Positions 48,018 to 59,230 of a DNA stretch of 64,000 bases are shown in pieces. The notes beneath the pieces were generated by a model. The model made no database searches. It was not told where the DNA came from and saw nothing but the letters and a program-made list of their open reading frames with translations. The translations under genes were made by a program, and so were the position numbers. The stretch comes from Lysobacter sp. (GTDB lineage: Bacteria; Pseudomonadota; Gammaproteobacteria; Xanthomonadales; Xanthomonadaceae): the NCBI GenBank assembly GCA_027306995.1, contig DAHUXS010000015.1, forward strand, positions 1 through 64,000, written 5' to 3'. The number at the start of each line of letters is the position of its first letter. Position 1 is the first letter of the stretch.

Positions 48018-49031
48018 ATGACCCACGAAACACCGTCTCCCCGCGACCTCGAACGCATTGCGTGGACCACGCAGATCCTCGGCGCCGGTACCACCCAGCA
48101 TCGCGCCTCGTTCGACGCCGGCTTCCGCAGCTACTGGCGCACCGACACTTCGCCCACGCGAATCGTGATGGATTCGCCGCCGGGGCTGGAAGACGTGGCG
48201 CCGTGGCTGGAGATCCGCGACCTGCTTAGAAACGGTGGCGTGCGGGTGCCTGAGGTGCTGGCCGCCGATATCGAACACGGGTTCCTGCTGCTCGAAGACC
48301 TCGGCGTCAACACCTACCTGCACGATCTCGACGCCGACAATGCCGATGCCTTGTTCGATGGCGCATTCGCGCAACTGGCGAAACTGCAGGCGATCGCGCC
48401 GCCGACCGGGTTTCCACGCTACGACCACGAACGGCTGTCGATGGAACCGCGCCTGTTCGACGAATGGTTCTGCGTTCGCCATCTCGGGATGGCGTTGGAT
48501 TGCGGCGAGATGGAGATGCTCGATGCGGCCTATCTGCACCTCGTCGACGCCGCGCTGGCGCAACCCCAGGTGCTGGTGCATCGCGACTTCATGCCGCGCA
48601 ACCTGATGGGCACCTCGACCGGCGAGTCGCCTGCGGTGATCGATTTCCAGGGCGCCGTTGCCGGCCCCATCGCCTACGACCCTGCCTCGCTGTTCAAGGA
48701 CGCCTTCATCAGCTGGCCGGAAGATCGCGTGCAGGGATGGCTGCACGAATACCATCGCCGCGCCACCGCCGCCGGATTGCCGCTGCCGCCGATCGAGCGT
48801 TTCCTGCACGACGTCGACCTGATGGGCGCGCATCGACACCTCAAGGTGCTCGGCATCTTCGCGCGCCTGAACTATCGCGACGGCAAGCCGAAATACCTCG
48901 AAGACGCGCCGCGCTTCATCGCCTATCTCGATACCGTGCTGCCACGGCACCCCAGGCTCGCTGCACTGCACGATTTCATCCAGCGCCGGGTGAAACCCGC
49001 GATGGCCGAACGCCGGAACGCTGCACGATGA
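48018..49031 (+). CDS. amgK: anomeric MurNAc/GlcNAc kinase AmgK
   Basis: 337 residues. Aminoglycoside-phosphotransferase-fold kinase that phosphorylates MurNAc at C1 for peptidoglycan recycling. Catalytic-loop VLVHRDFMPRNLMG (HxD...N) and VIDFQGAVAGPIAYDPASL (DFQ/DFG equivalent) are present, and the N-terminal lobe carries FLLLEDLGVNTYLHDL. The stop overlaps murU (ATGA), the standard AmgK-MurU pair, which bypasses fosfomycin-inhibited MurA. Confidence 0.93.
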   Translation: MTHETPSPRDLERIAWTTQILGAGTTQHRASFDAGFRSYWRTDTSPTRIVMDSPPGLEDVAPWLEIRDLLRNGGVRVPEVLAADIEHGFLLLEDLGVNTYLHDLDADNADALFDGAFAQLAKLQAIAPPTGFPRYDHERLSMEPRLFDEWFCVRHLGMALDCGEMEMLDAAYLHLVDAALAQPQVLVHRDFMPRNLMGTSTGESPAVIDFQGAVAGPIAYDPASLFKDAFISWPEDRVQGWLHEYHRRATAAGLPLPPIERFLHDVDLMGAHRHLKVLGIFARLNYRDGKPKYLEDAPRFIAYLDTVLPRHPRLAALHDFIQRRVKPAMAERRNAAR

Positions 49032-49735
49032 AGGCGCTGATCTTTGCCGCCGGCTTCGGCGAGCGCATGCGCCCGCTCACTGAGCACACGCCGAAGCCGC
49101 TGTTGCAGGCCGGCGGAAAATCACTGATCGAATGGCATCTGGAGAAACTCGCCGCGTTCGACATCCACGACGTGGTGGTCAACACTTCGTGGCTGGCGCA
49201 ACAGTTTCCCGAACAACTCGGCGACGGTTCGCGCTGGGGGTTGCGCCTGCATTTCATCTACGAAGGAAGCCAACCGCTGGAAACCGGCGGCGGCATGTGG
49301 AATGCACGTACGCTGCTTGGCGATGCGCCGTTCCTGGTGGTCAACGGCGATATCTGGACCGATTTCGATTTCGCGCTGTTGCCGCACGAACCCGCCGGCG
49401 ATGCCCATCTGGTACTGGTCGACAATCCTTCGCAACATCCACAGGGCGATTTCGCATTGGCAGCCGACGGCCATGTCCACATGGATGGCGACGACAGGCT
49501 TACCTATTCCGGCATCGGCGTCTATCGTCCGCAGTTCCTCGATGGCTGGCGCGAGTGCGTCGGTGATGCACCGGGCGCGGATGAAACACCGCCGCGTTTC
49601 CGCCTGCTGCCGTTGATGAAGATGGCGATCGCACGCGATGCGATGACCGCAATTCATCACCGCGGTCGCTGGACCGATGTCGGCACGCCGCAGCGATTGG
49701 CGGCGCTGGATGCGGAATTGCGCGCGAATAGTTAA
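49028..49735 (+). CDS. murU: MurNAc-1-phosphate uridylyltransferase MurU
   Basis: 235 residues. Makes UDP-MurNAc from MurNAc-1-P. Nucleotidyltransferase signature at the N-terminus: AAGFGERMRPLTEHTPKPLL, then PLETGGGMWNA, NGDIWTDFDF and the C-terminal GRWTDVGTPQRLAAL. Overlaps amgK by 4 bases; its stop overlaps the convergent hda stop. Confidence 0.93.
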   Translation: MKALIFAAGFGERMRPLTEHTPKPLLQAGGKSLIEWHLEKLAAFDIHDVVVNTSWLAQQFPEQLGDGSRWGLRLHFIYEGSQPLETGGGMWNARTLLGDAPFLVVNGDIWTDFDFALLPHEPAGDAHLVLVDNPSQHPQGDFALAADGHVHMDGDDRLTYSGIGVYRPQFLDGWRECVGDAPGADETPPRFRLLPLMKMAIARDAMTAIHHRGRWTDVGTPQRLAALDAELRANS

Positions 49736-50415
49736 TCGCGGCTACCCAGCACCTCGCGCAAGAACGGCACCGTCAGGCGCCGTTGCGCCGCCAGCGACGC
49801 GCGATCGAGTTCATCAAGCACATCCATGAGGCTGCCGAGATCGCGATCGCAGCGACGCATCAGCCACTCGGCGGACGCATCATCCAGTACCAGTCCACGC
49901 TGCTGCGCGCGCTCGCGCAACAAGCCGAGGCGCTGCGCCTCGTCCAGCGCCGGCAACGGCAGGCGTGTCGCTTGCGCCAGGCGCGAGCGCAGATCGGGCA
50001 AGGCAAATTCCAGCTGCTCCGGCGTCGATCGCGCGGCGTACAGCAAACGGCCACCATGATCGAGCACGCGATTGTGGAGATCGAACAACGCGACTTCGTC
50101 GTCGCGATGTCCGACGATCGCTTCGAGGCCATCGAGCGCGAGCAGACGATGGCGTTCGAACATCGGTGCAACATCTGTAAGGCTGCCCGCGACCTGCGGC
50201 AGGGCGAGATAGGCGGATTCGCCGCCGCTCGCGGCATGCGCTGCCATCAGCAAGTGGGTCTTGCCGACGCCGGCAGGTCCCGTCAGCAACCAGGCACGTC
50301 GTCCTTCATCGATGCCATCCGCCAACCCCTGCGCCGCCGCGCCGACGAAGTTGTCGAAACGGCGATCGGCGCGGGTCGCCAGCGCCAATGGCAATTGGAT
50401 GCGATGCCGGCTCAC
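49732..50415 (-). CDS. hda: DnaA regulatory inactivator Hda
   Basis: 227 residues, GTG start. AAA+ protein that with the DNA-loaded beta clamp makes DnaA hydrolyse ATP. A clamp-binding motif (IQLPLAL) sits at the extreme N-terminus, as in Hda, followed by a DnaA-like AAA+ domain: TGPAGVGKTHLLMAA (Walker A) and DLGSLMDVLDELDRASLAAQRRLTVPFLREVL. The DnaA DNA-binding domain IV is absent, which separates it from DnaA. Upstream neighbour on this strand is the AI-2E transporter, one base away. Confidence 0.93.
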   Translation of the reverse strand: MSRHRIQLPLALATRADRRFDNFVGAAAQGLADGIDEGRRAWLLTGPAGVGKTHLLMAAHAASGGESAYLALPQVAGSLTDVAPMFERHRLLALDGLEAIVGHRDDEVALFDLHNRVLDHGGRLLYAARSTPEQLEFALPDLRSRLAQATRLPLPALDEAQRLGLLRERAQQRGLVLDDASAEWLMRRCDRDLGSLMDVLDELDRASLAAQRRLTVPFLREVLGSRD

Positions 50416-50416
50416 T

Positions 50417-51586
50417 TCACTCTGGGATGTCGATGTCGTTCAGTGCTTCGCCGATGCTGTCGGGCACGATGATGTGCGACTGCGCGGGCTCGTCGCCGCG
50501 ATACAGCTTGCTAGACAGATATGTCTGGTGGACATGGCGCATCAGCACGTTGGCGACGGCCGCGACCGGCAACGCCAGCAGCATGCCGAGGAAGCCGAAC
50601 AGCGCCTCGCCGGCCATCACCGCGAAGATCACCGAGACTTCGCCCAACCCGATGCTCTTGCCGACCAGTTTCGGCGTGAGCACGTAGCTTTCCAGCAGCT
50701 GGCCGACGCCATACACGATGAACACGCCGAGCAGGTAATGCCAGTCGCCGTACTGCGCCAGCGCCGCGCCGCAGCCGAGGGTGAGCAGGACGATCGGGCC
50801 GAGATAGGGCACGAACGAACACACGCCCGCGAGCAGGCCGATCAGGATGCCGAGTTCGAGGCCGGCCACGCGCAATCCCACCGCATAGAGCACGGCGAGG
50901 ATCAGCATCACCAGCAATTGGCCGCGCAGGAACGAACGCAGCACTTCGCTCGACTCCTTGGCCAGGCGATGCACCAGGTCGGTGTGGTCGCGCGGCACCA
51001 GCGTGGCGACGCGACGCACCACCTCGTCCCAATCGCGCAGGAAGAAGAAGGTCAGGATCGGAATCAGGACGAGGTTCACCGCCCATCCGAGTACGCGGAA
51101 TCCCGAACGCGACACCACGCTCAGCACGGTGGTGGCATAACCACCAGCCTGCTTCCAGTGCTCTTCCACCCAGGCAGTGATCCGTCCGGTGTCGAGCCAC
51201 TCGGTGATGCGCACGTCGAAACGGCTTTCGATCCATGGAATCGCGGTGGCCAGGAACCAGTCGCGGTAACGCGGGAAGGCCGCGATCAACGTGGCGATCT
51301 GGTGTTCGATCAACGGCACCAGCACCAGGGCCGCGATCGCAACGATCAGCAGCATCACCAGGTACACGACCACGACCGCGAGATTGCGCGACAGTTTGTA
51401 TCCCTGCAGCCGGCGCACGAAGGGATCGCCCAACCACGCCAGCAGCAGCGCGACCGCGAACGGCACCAGCACCGAAGCGAGATGCGCCAGCAACCACAGC
51501 ACCGCAAGCGCGATCGCAGCGAACTGCACGCGCTGGAAAAACGCAGCGATGCCGGCGAGCGACGCCCGCGGCGAACCGGTGTTCAT
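50417..51586 (-). CDS. AI-2E family transporter (PerM-like)
   Basis: 389 residues with about eight membrane spans. The family's LLAWLGDPFVRRLQGYKLSRNLAVVVVY, AVNLVLIPILTFFFLRDWD and FVPYLGPIVLLTLG segments are recognised. AI-2E exporters carry quorum-sensing signal in a few species, but for most, including PerM-type genes beside hda/purM, the substrate is unknown. Start overlaps the DUF2066 stop by 4 bases. Confidence 0.9.
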   Translation of the reverse strand: MNTGSPRASLAGIAAFFQRVQFAAIALAVLWLLAHLASVLVPFAVALLLAWLGDPFVRRLQGYKLSRNLAVVVVYLVMLLIVAIAALVLVPLIEHQIATLIAAFPRYRDWFLATAIPWIESRFDVRITEWLDTGRITAWVEEHWKQAGGYATTVLSVVSRSGFRVLGWAVNLVLIPILTFFFLRDWDEVVRRVATLVPRDHTDLVHRLAKESSEVLRSFLRGQLLVMLILAVLYAVGLRVAGLELGILIGLLAGVCSFVPYLGPIVLLTLGCGAALAQYGDWHYLLGVFIVYGVGQLLESYVLTPKLVGKSIGLGEVSVIFAVMAGEALFGFLGMLLALPVAAVANVLMRHVHQTYLSSKLYRGDEPAQSHIIVPDSIGEALNDIDIPE

Positions 51587-52734
51587 CGCACCCGATAAAT
51601 GGTGGGCACCGGTGCCGGCGTCTTGTCGGCATCGGTAGGCGGCTTCTTGTCGCCGCCCGCATTGGCGTCGACGGCCGGCACAGGCACGGCCTCAGGCACC
51701 ACCACGCCACCGTTGGCCGCGATGGTCGCCAGGCCGGCGCCACCACCCGCTACCGAGATGCGCAGGTGCAGGCCGTCGGCGGTCGCATCCACCGGTACCA
51801 CGCGCTTGATCTGCGGCTGGCTTTCCAGCCACGCCATTGCGCGCAGGTAGTCCTCGCTGGAATTGATCCCGACCAACTGGATGGTGAAATCGGAAACCTC
51901 GTTGCTCGGCTGCTTCGGCACCGGCTTGCCGGGGCGCGCATATTTGCGGATCAATGCATCAGCGGCGATGTCGGCGCCACCGGCCATCGCGGTGCGGGCA
52001 TCGGCACTGCTGGTGGACGAACGCGCCAGCACCTTGCCCTTGTCGACGAAGATCCAGTCGCCGCGCCAGGTCGGGCCGGTGCGATAGAGCTTGCCGACCA
52101 GCTGCATCGGCGGGTCGTAGGCAGCCGACGCACGCGCCACCGCGGCAACATCGCTGCGCCAGATCGATCCGGCCATCACCTGTTCGGAAGCATTGCCGGT
52201 GGGCAGGCCGAGACGATACCCGCGCACCTTGGCACGATCGAGCACGGGGCGTGCGGCATTGGCCTGGGCCAGGCCGACCAGGCGCGGACCGCTGCCGTCA
52301 TCGATGGCCAGCCACAGGACCGGCTTCGGGCGCGGTTCCGGCCAACTCGCCATGCCGGTCTTGCCGACCAGTTCGTTCACCTTGGCCGGATTGAAGCGCA
52401 CGACCAGCATGGTCTTGAACGACGGCGCGCCCGTGGTCGAGACGCCTTCGTCCTGGCGGAAGTCGAAACTGGTGACGTAGGCCTTGGCGTTGCGGACTTC
52501 ATCCGCCACGCCGGGACGGGCGATCGGGTTGCGCTCGCCGGAGAGATTGGTCAGCACCTTGAGCAGCGCGCGCGAGAAACCGTTGTTGCGTTCCGTCTCG
52601 GACTGGTTGCGCACCGGCACTTCGGTCGCGTACTGGCCTTCCGCCACGGCGCGGTCGCCTTCCACGCGCTGGGCCAGCACCGGCATCGCCAATGCCAGCA
52701 GGCACGCGCAGCAGAACAGTTTGAACGCTCGCAT
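51583..52734 (-). CDS. DUF2066 domain periplasmic protein
   Basis: 383 residues. Signal peptide [21 protein letters not shown]; the mature start [43 protein letters not shown] is typical of DUF2066, a family found next to purM in gammaproteobacteria. The C-terminal ~60 residues are Pro/Ala/Lys-rich. Function unknown. The ATG at 52734 was taken because the signal begins there; the frame is open a little further upstream. Divergent from purM. Confidence 0.85.
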   Translation of the reverse strand: MRAFKLFCCACLLALAMPVLAQRVEGDRAVAEGQYATEVPVRNQSETERNNGFSRALLKVLTNLSGERNPIARPGVADEVRNAKAYVTSFDFRQDEGVSTTGAPSFKTMLVVRFNPAKVNELVGKTGMASWPEPRPKPVLWLAIDDGSGPRLVGLAQANAARPVLDRAKVRGYRLGLPTGNASEQVMAGSIWRSDVAAVARASAAYDPPMQLVGKLYRTGPTWRGDWIFVDKGKVLARSSTSSADARTAMAGGADIAADALIRKYARPGKPVPKQPSNEVSDFTIQLVGINSSEDYLRAMAWLESQPQIKRVVPVDATADGLHLRISVAGGGAGLATIAANGGVVVPEAVPVPAVDANAGGDKKPPTDADKTPAPVPTIYRVR

Positions 52735-52847
52735 CAGGACTCCTGGCGGGCCGTCACAAGGCACGCATACCCTCGAATGGTGCCGCACGGGGCGTGATGC
52801 GTCCATCCCGGCTAAACTTGCGGGCCCGTTTTCCCGGAATTTCCGCC

Positions 52848-53885
52848 GTGTCCCAGACCCCGACGCCCCTGACCTATCGCGACGCCGGGGTCGATATCGA
52901 CGCGGGCAACGAAGTGGTCGAGCGGATCAAGCCACTGGTCCGCCGCACGATGCGCCCGGAAGTGCTGGGTGGCGTCGGCCTGTTCGGCGGACTGTTCGAC
53001 CTGGCCGGTCGCTACAAGGAACCGGTGCTGGTCTCCGGCACCGATGGCGTCGGCACCAAACTGATCCTCGCCAAGCAGCTCAACCGCCACGACACCATCG
53101 GCCAGGACCTGGTGGCGATGTGCGTGAACGACGTGCTGGTCCAGGGCGCCGAACCGCTGTTCTTCCTCGACTATTTCGCCACCGGCAAGCTCGACGTCGA
53201 CACCACCGTGAACGTGGTCGCCGGTATCGCCAAGGGTTGCGAAATCGCGGGCTGCGCCCTGATCGGCGGCGAGACCGCCGAGATGCCCGACATGTACCCG
53301 CCGGGCGAATACGACCTCGCCGGCTTCACCGTCGGTGCGGTCGAGAAATCGAAGCTGATCGATTCCAGCAAGGTCCGCGCCGGCGACGTGCTGATCGGCA
53401 TCGCCTCCAGTGGCCCGCATTCCAACGGTTATTCGCTGGTGCGCAAGATCCTGCAGCGCGCCGGCAATCCACTCGACCTCGATGTCGGTGGCGTCAAGCT
53501 CGCCGACGCGCTGATGGAACCGACCCGCATCTACGTCAAGCCGGTGCTGGAATTGCTGGCGAAGCACGACATCCATGCGATGGCTCACGTTACCGGCGGC
53601 GCACTGGTCGAGAAAATCATCCGCGTGGTGCCGAAGGAATTCGGCCTTGAGATCGATACCTCGTCGTGGCCGCTGCCGCCGGTGTTCGACTGGCTGCAGC
53701 GCGAAGGCAACGTGCCGCGCGAGGAAATGTGGCGCACCTTCAACTGCGGCATCGGTTTCGTGCTGATGGCGGCGCCCGGCGATGTCGCCGCGATCGAAGC
53801 CAGCCTCGACGGCCAGGGCCTCGCCCACTGGTGCATCGGCGAAGTCACGGCTGCCAGCGGCGACGAACGCCTGCACATCCGTTGA
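52848..53885 (+). CDS. purM: phosphoribosylformylglycinamidine cyclo-ligase PurM
   Basis: 345 residues from GTG 52848 ([27 protein letters not shown]). Fifth step of purine synthesis: ATP-dependent closure of FGAM to AIR. Family landmarks: [31 protein letters not shown] (here [17 protein letters not shown]), [11 protein letters not shown], and [15 protein letters not shown]. The open frame begins 18 codons earlier but family sequence starts at the GTG. Four bases separate it from purN. Confidence 0.97.
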   Translation: MSQTPTPLTYRDAGVDIDAGNEVVERIKPLVRRTMRPEVLGGVGLFGGLFDLAGRYKEPVLVSGTDGVGTKLILAKQLNRHDTIGQDLVAMCVNDVLVQGAEPLFFLDYFATGKLDVDTTVNVVAGIAKGCEIAGCALIGGETAEMPDMYPPGEYDLAGFTVGAVEKSKLIDSSKVRAGDVLIGIASSGPHSNGYSLVRKILQRAGNPLDLDVGGVKLADALMEPTRIYVKPVLELLAKHDIHAMAHVTGGALVEKIIRVVPKEFGLEIDTSSWPLPPVFDWLQREGNVPREEMWRTFNCGIGFVLMAAPGDVAAIEASLDGQGLAHWCIGEVTAASGDERLHIR

Positions 53886-53889
53886 CCTC

Positions 53890-54546
53890 GTGAGCGATCG
53901 CACGCCCCTGCCGCGCCTCGCGGTGCTGTGCTCGGGACGCGGCAGCAACCTCGGCGCGATCCTTGCCGCCATCGCTGCGGGAACGCTAGACGCGCAGATC
54001 GTCGGCGTGTTTTCCGACAAGCCGAAATGCGCTGCCCTGCGACTTGTTCCGGAGGCATTGCGCTGGAGCGCGAAACCGGGCGATTTCGCCACTCGTGGCG
54101 ACTTCGACCAGGCACTGGGCGATGCGATCGTCGCCGCACGTCCGGACTGGATCGCCTGCGCCGGCTACATGCGCATCCTCGACGGCGCCTTCGTCGAACG
54201 CTTCCGCGGAAGGCTGCTGAACATCCATCCATCGCTGCTGCCGCGCCATCGCGGGCTCGACACCCACCAGCGCGCGCTGGAAGCCGGCGACCGCGAACAC
54301 GGCGCCAGCGTCCATTTCGTCATTCCGGAGCTGGATGCCGGCGCGGTGATCGCCCAGATCGTGGTTCCGGTGCAGCCGGGCGATACGCCGCAGACCTTGG
54401 CGGAACGCGTGCAGGCACAGGAGCACCATCTGTACCCGGAGGTCCTGCGCTGGGCAGTGGCAGGGCGATTGCATGAACGCGATGCGACCGCGGTGCTCGA
54501 CGGTCATACGCTGTTTACACCGCGGCGGCTAGAGTTCGCCGAATGA
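53890..54546 (+). CDS. purN: phosphoribosylglycinamide formyltransferase PurN
   Basis: 218 residues from GTG 53890. Uses 10-formyl-THF to formylate GAR. Motifs: LAVLCSGRGSNLGAILAAI, VGVFSDKPKC, and LNIHPSLLPRHRGLDTHQRAL, which carries the catalytic Asn-x-His, with the Asp in ELDAGAVIAQ. The stop overlaps the first DUF3108 gene (ATGA). Confidence 0.96.
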   Translation: MSDRTPLPRLAVLCSGRGSNLGAILAAIAAGTLDAQIVGVFSDKPKCAALRLVPEALRWSAKPGDFATRGDFDQALGDAIVAARPDWIACAGYMRILDGAFVERFRGRLLNIHPSLLPRHRGLDTHQRALEAGDREHGASVHFVIPELDAGAVIAQIVVPVQPGDTPQTLAERVQAQEHHLYPEVLRWAVAGRLHERDATAVLDGHTLFTPRRLEFAE

Positions 54547-55367
54547 TGAATACGGGTCCATCCGCCGTGAAGCCTCTTGTCGCCAGCACCCTGGCCGGCA
54601 TCGTCTGCCTGTTGTCGCCCTTGGCGATCGCCCAGACCGCGCCCGCGGCAACTAGTCCGCAGCAGCAGGTGGTCGTCGCGCCGGATGCCGCGTTGCCCCC
54701 GTTGACGCGCAAGGTACTGGTGCCCTTCCGCGCGACTTATTCGGTGGCGCGCAACGGCAGCCCGGCCGGTGTCGCCTCGATGCAGGTGGTCGATCTCGGC
54801 GGCGGACGCTGGCGACTCGATCTCGGCATCCGCGGCACCCAAGGGCTGGCGGGTCTCGCCGGGTTGAATCTCCAGCAAAGCACCGTGTTCGAACGCGTGG
54901 GCGATGCCTTCCGTCCGATCAGCCAGGCGACGATCAAGCACCTGATGATGAGCAACAAGCGCATCACCGGCACCTATGACTGGTTGCGCAATTCCGCCCA
55001 GTGGACGGGCGATGTCAGCTCCAAGCGCCGCGCGCCGGTCGTCCTCCAGGCCGGCGACATGAACGCGCTGTTGGTGAATCTCGCGGTCGTCCGCGACGCC
55101 GACGCCGGCAAGCCGTTGCAGTACCGCGTGGTCGACAACGGACGCGCGCGCCTGCAAACCTTCACCACGTCCGCCGCGAAGGAAGTCGTCACCGTCGGCG
55201 ACCTCTCCTACGATGCCTGGCGCGTCAGCCGCACCAATGCCGGCAGCGACGGCATGGATGCCTGGGTATCGGACAATGTGCCGACACCGGTGCGCATCCT
55301 GCAGAACGACAGCGATACCGGCACACTCGAATTGCTGCTGACCGATTACAAGGGGCCCGCGAAATGA
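54543..55367 (+). CDS. DUF3108 periplasmic protein, first copy
   Basis: 274 residues. A signal-peptide-like N-terminus (LVASTLAGIVCLLSPLAIAQ), a short linker, then a beta-rich DUF3108 domain (about 60-270): YSVARNGSPAGVASMQVVDLG, FERVGDAFRPISQATIK, VVLQAGDMNALLVNLAVVRD. No function is known. It overlaps purN by 4 bases and the second copy by 4 bases. Confidence 0.85.
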   Translation: MMNTGPSAVKPLVASTLAGIVCLLSPLAIAQTAPAATSPQQQVVVAPDAALPPLTRKVLVPFRATYSVARNGSPAGVASMQVVDLGGGRWRLDLGIRGTQGLAGLAGLNLQQSTVFERVGDAFRPISQATIKHLMMSNKRITGTYDWLRNSAQWTGDVSSKRRAPVVLQAGDMNALLVNLAVVRDADAGKPLQYRVVDNGRARLQTFTTSAAKEVVTVGDLSYDAWRVSRTNAGSDGMDAWVSDNVPTPVRILQNDSDTGTLELLLTDYKGPAK

Positions 55368-56020
55368 AAACGATCTCCAACACCTTGCTGGCCGTCGGCC
55401 TGCTCTCCGCCAGCCTGTCGGCGCACGCCGCGCTCAAGCCGTTCAACGCGACCTACCAGGCCACCTACATGGGCATGGACGCGGTCGGCAAGATGACGCT
55501 GGTGTCGCAGGGCGGCAGCCAGTGGAAATACAGCATGTCGATCGCCGCCAAGGTCGGTTCTGCGAAGCAGAGCACGACGTTCGAGGATGTCGGTGGCACC
55601 TGGCGTCCGCTCAACGGACAGGACAGCACCAACGTGCTGTTCCGATCCGACTTGCGCAACGCCAATTACGACTGGGGCAAGCGCGAAGCGACCTGGTCGG
55701 GCAAGGTCAAGCCTGATCGCCGTGGCCCCATCGCGCTGCAGTCTGGCGACGTCGACGCGATGCTGATGAACCTCGCGATCGTCCGCGACGTCGAGGCCGG
55801 CAAGCCGCTGCGCTATCGCCTGGTCGACAACGGCAAGGCCAAGATGGTGAGTTTCACCGTCGCCGGCAAGGAAACGCTCACGATCGCCGGCAAGCAAGTG
55901 CAGGCAACGAAAGTGAACGGCGATGACCTGGTGCTGTGGGTGGCGAGCGGCTATCCGGTGCCGGTCCGCATCCACAAGAACCAGGACAACATCGATCTCA
56001 AGCTGCAAAGCATCGATTGA
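55364..56020 (+). CDS. DUF3108 periplasmic protein, second copy
   Basis: 218 residues. A signal peptide (MKTISNTLLAVGLLSASLSAHA) and a DUF3108 domain paralogous to the gene before it: ATYQATYMGMDAVGKMTLV, FEDVGGTWRPLNGQDS, IALQSGDVDAMLMNLAIVRD match block by block. Tandem duplication with strong divergence. Function unknown; the end is marked by the shared terminator. Confidence 0.85.
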   Translation: MKTISNTLLAVGLLSASLSAHAALKPFNATYQATYMGMDAVGKMTLVSQGGSQWKYSMSIAAKVGSAKQSTTFEDVGGTWRPLNGQDSTNVLFRSDLRNANYDWGKREATWSGKVKPDRRGPIALQSGDVDAMLMNLAIVRDVEAGKPLRYRLVDNGKAKMVSFTVAGKETLTIAGKQVQATKVNGDDLVLWVASGYPVPVRIHKNQDNIDLKLQSID

Positions 56021-56041
56021 GCCGAAGCTACATCGCCCGAC

Positions 56042-56074
56042 AAACAAAAGCCCCGCATCGCGGGGCTTTGTCTT
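56042..56074. terminator. bidirectional terminator between DUF3108 and murA
   Basis: AGCCCCGC (56049-56056) and GCGGGGCT (56060-56067) pair perfectly, with A-rich sequence on the left and TTTGTCTTT on the right. It lies between convergent genes and can serve both. Confidence 0.85.
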
Positions 56075-56092
56075 TGCGCGCAATCGTTGCGA

Positions 56093-57629
<1,537 letters not shown>

Positions 57630-57687
57630 CGGCGCTACGGGTCCACGGCTACAATAACGGTCACAAGATTAAAGGAATCCCGGGGAA

Positions 57688-58677
57688 ATGTCCGGAACCG
57701 GACCCACTGCACCAACGTTCGCCGCCAGCGGAAAACGCGTCTTCGACGTCGAAATCGATGCCTTGCGCGCGGTCGGCGCACGCATCGACGGCGACTTCAG
57801 CCGCGCCTGCGAATTGCTGCTGGCCACCCGCGGTCGCGTGGTCTGCGTCGGCATGGGCAAGTCCGGCCATGTCGCCCGCAAGATCGCCGCGACCCTGGCC
57901 TCGACCGGCACCCCGGCGTTCTTCGTGCATCCGGGCGAAGCCGGCCACGGCGACCTCGGCATGATCACCGACGCCGACACCGTGCTGGCGCTGTCGAATT
58001 CCGGCGAGACCGACGAATTGCTGATGCTGCTGCCGGTGCTGGCACGCCAGGGCAACGTGCTGGTGGCCATGACCGGCCGCCCCGACTCCACCCTCGCCCG
58101 CGAAGCCGCCGTCCATCTCGACGTCAGCGTGCCCGCCGAAGCCTGCCCGCTCGATCTCGCCCCCACCAGCAGCACCACCGCCGCACTGGCGATGGGCGAT
58201 GCGCTGGCCGTCGCCTTGCTGGAAGCGCGCGGCTTCACCGCCGAGGATTTCGCGCGTTCGCATCCGGCCGGCAGCCTCGGTCGCCGCCTGCTGCTGCACA
58301 TCCGCGACGTCATGCACAGCGGCGATGCGGTGCCAACCGTGCCCGCCGGGGCCACCCTGGGCGAAGCGTTGGTGGAAATGAGCCGCAAGCGCCTCGGCAT
58401 GACCGCCGTGGTCGATGACGACCAGCACCTGCTCGGCCTGTTCACCGACGGCGACCTCCGCCGCACCCTGGACGATGCCGGCATCGACGTCCGCGCCACC
58501 CCGATCGCCAGCCTGATGACGAAGACACCGCGCACCGTCGCTGCCGACGCCCTCGCCGTCGAGGCCGCCCGCCTGATGGAAGCGCACAAGATCAATGCGC
58601 TGATCGTGATCGACGGCGAACGCCGGGTGGTCGGCGCCCTCAACATTCATGACCTGTTGCGCGCCCGCGTGGTGTGA
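57688..58677 (+). CDS. kdsD: D-arabinose-5-phosphate isomerase KdsD
   Basis: 329 residues. Converts ribulose-5-P to arabinose-5-P, the first step to Kdo of LPS. An SIS domain (about 45-175) shows VVCVGMGKSGHVARKIAATLASTG and MLNSGETDE-like LALSNSGETDELL; two CBS domains fill 205-329 (VVDDDQHLLGLFTDGDLRRTL). SD is AAGGAA, 12 bases upstream. TACAAT at 57650-57655 may be its -10 box. Ten bases separate it from kdsC. Confidence 0.96.
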   Translation: MSGTGPTAPTFAASGKRVFDVEIDALRAVGARIDGDFSRACELLLATRGRVVCVGMGKSGHVARKIAATLASTGTPAFFVHPGEAGHGDLGMITDADTVLALSNSGETDELLMLLPVLARQGNVLVAMTGRPDSTLAREAAVHLDVSVPAEACPLDLAPTSSTTAALAMGDALAVALLEARGFTAEDFARSHPAGSLGRRLLLHIRDVMHSGDAVPTVPAGATLGEALVEMSRKRLGMTAVVDDDQHLLGLFTDGDLRRTLDDAGIDVRATPIASLMTKTPRTVAADALAVEAARLMEAHKINALIVIDGERRVVGALNIHDLLRARVV

Positions 58678-58687
58678 TCGGCCATTC

Positions 58688-59230
58688 ATGCATTCCAACT
58701 ATTCCCCCGACCTGCTCGCCCGCGCCGCCCGCATCCGCCTGATCGGCTTCGATGTCGACGGCACGCTGACCGATGGCCGCCTGCAGTTCGACGACCACGG
58801 CCACGAATCCAAGACCTTCCATTCGCAGGACGGCATGGGCATGGTGCTGCTGCGCGAATCCGGGATCGAGACCGCCATCGTCACCGCGCGCGTCAGCAAC
58901 CTGGTGGAACTGCGCGGCAAATCGCTGGGCGTCCGCCACATTCACACCCACGAGCGCCGCAAGCTGGCGCGCATGCAGGCGATCGCTACCGAAATGGGCA
59001 TGGGCATGGACGAAGTCGCTTTCATGGGCGATGACCTGCCCGATCTCGCTACCTTGCGTGCGGTTGGCCTCTCGATCGCGCCAGCCGATGCCCATCCGTG
59101 GGTCCTCGCCGAAGCAAACTGGATCACCCCCCGCAAGGGCGGACGCGGCGCTGCCCGCGACGCCTGCGACCTGCTGCTGGCCGCCCATGGCAAGCTCGAC
59201 GCCATCCTCGCATTGGGAGAGCACCCGTGA
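58688..59230 (+). CDS. kdsC: Kdo-8-phosphate phosphatase KdsC
   Basis: 180 residues. HAD phosphatase removing phosphate from Kdo-8-P. The nucleophile motif FDVDGTLTDG is at the N-terminus, and MGDDLPDLATLRAVG holds the Mg-binding acidic pair. Typical short KdsC without cap domain. The stop overlaps the lptC GTG (GTGA). Confidence 0.95.
   Translation: MHSNYSPDLLARAARIRLIGFDVDGTLTDGRLQFDDHGHESKTFHSQDGMGMVLLRESGIETAIVTARVSNLVELRGKSLGVRHIHTHERRKLARMQAIATEMGMGMDEVAFMGDDLPDLATLRAVGLSIAPADAHPWVLAEANWITPRKGGRGAARDACDLLLAAHGKLDAILALGEHP

Noticed and set aside
46920-48971. A 683-codon minus-strand frame over the secreted protein and amgK
   Set aside because: AmgK on the plus strand has kinase motifs and coupled overlap with murU; the minus frame shows nothing.
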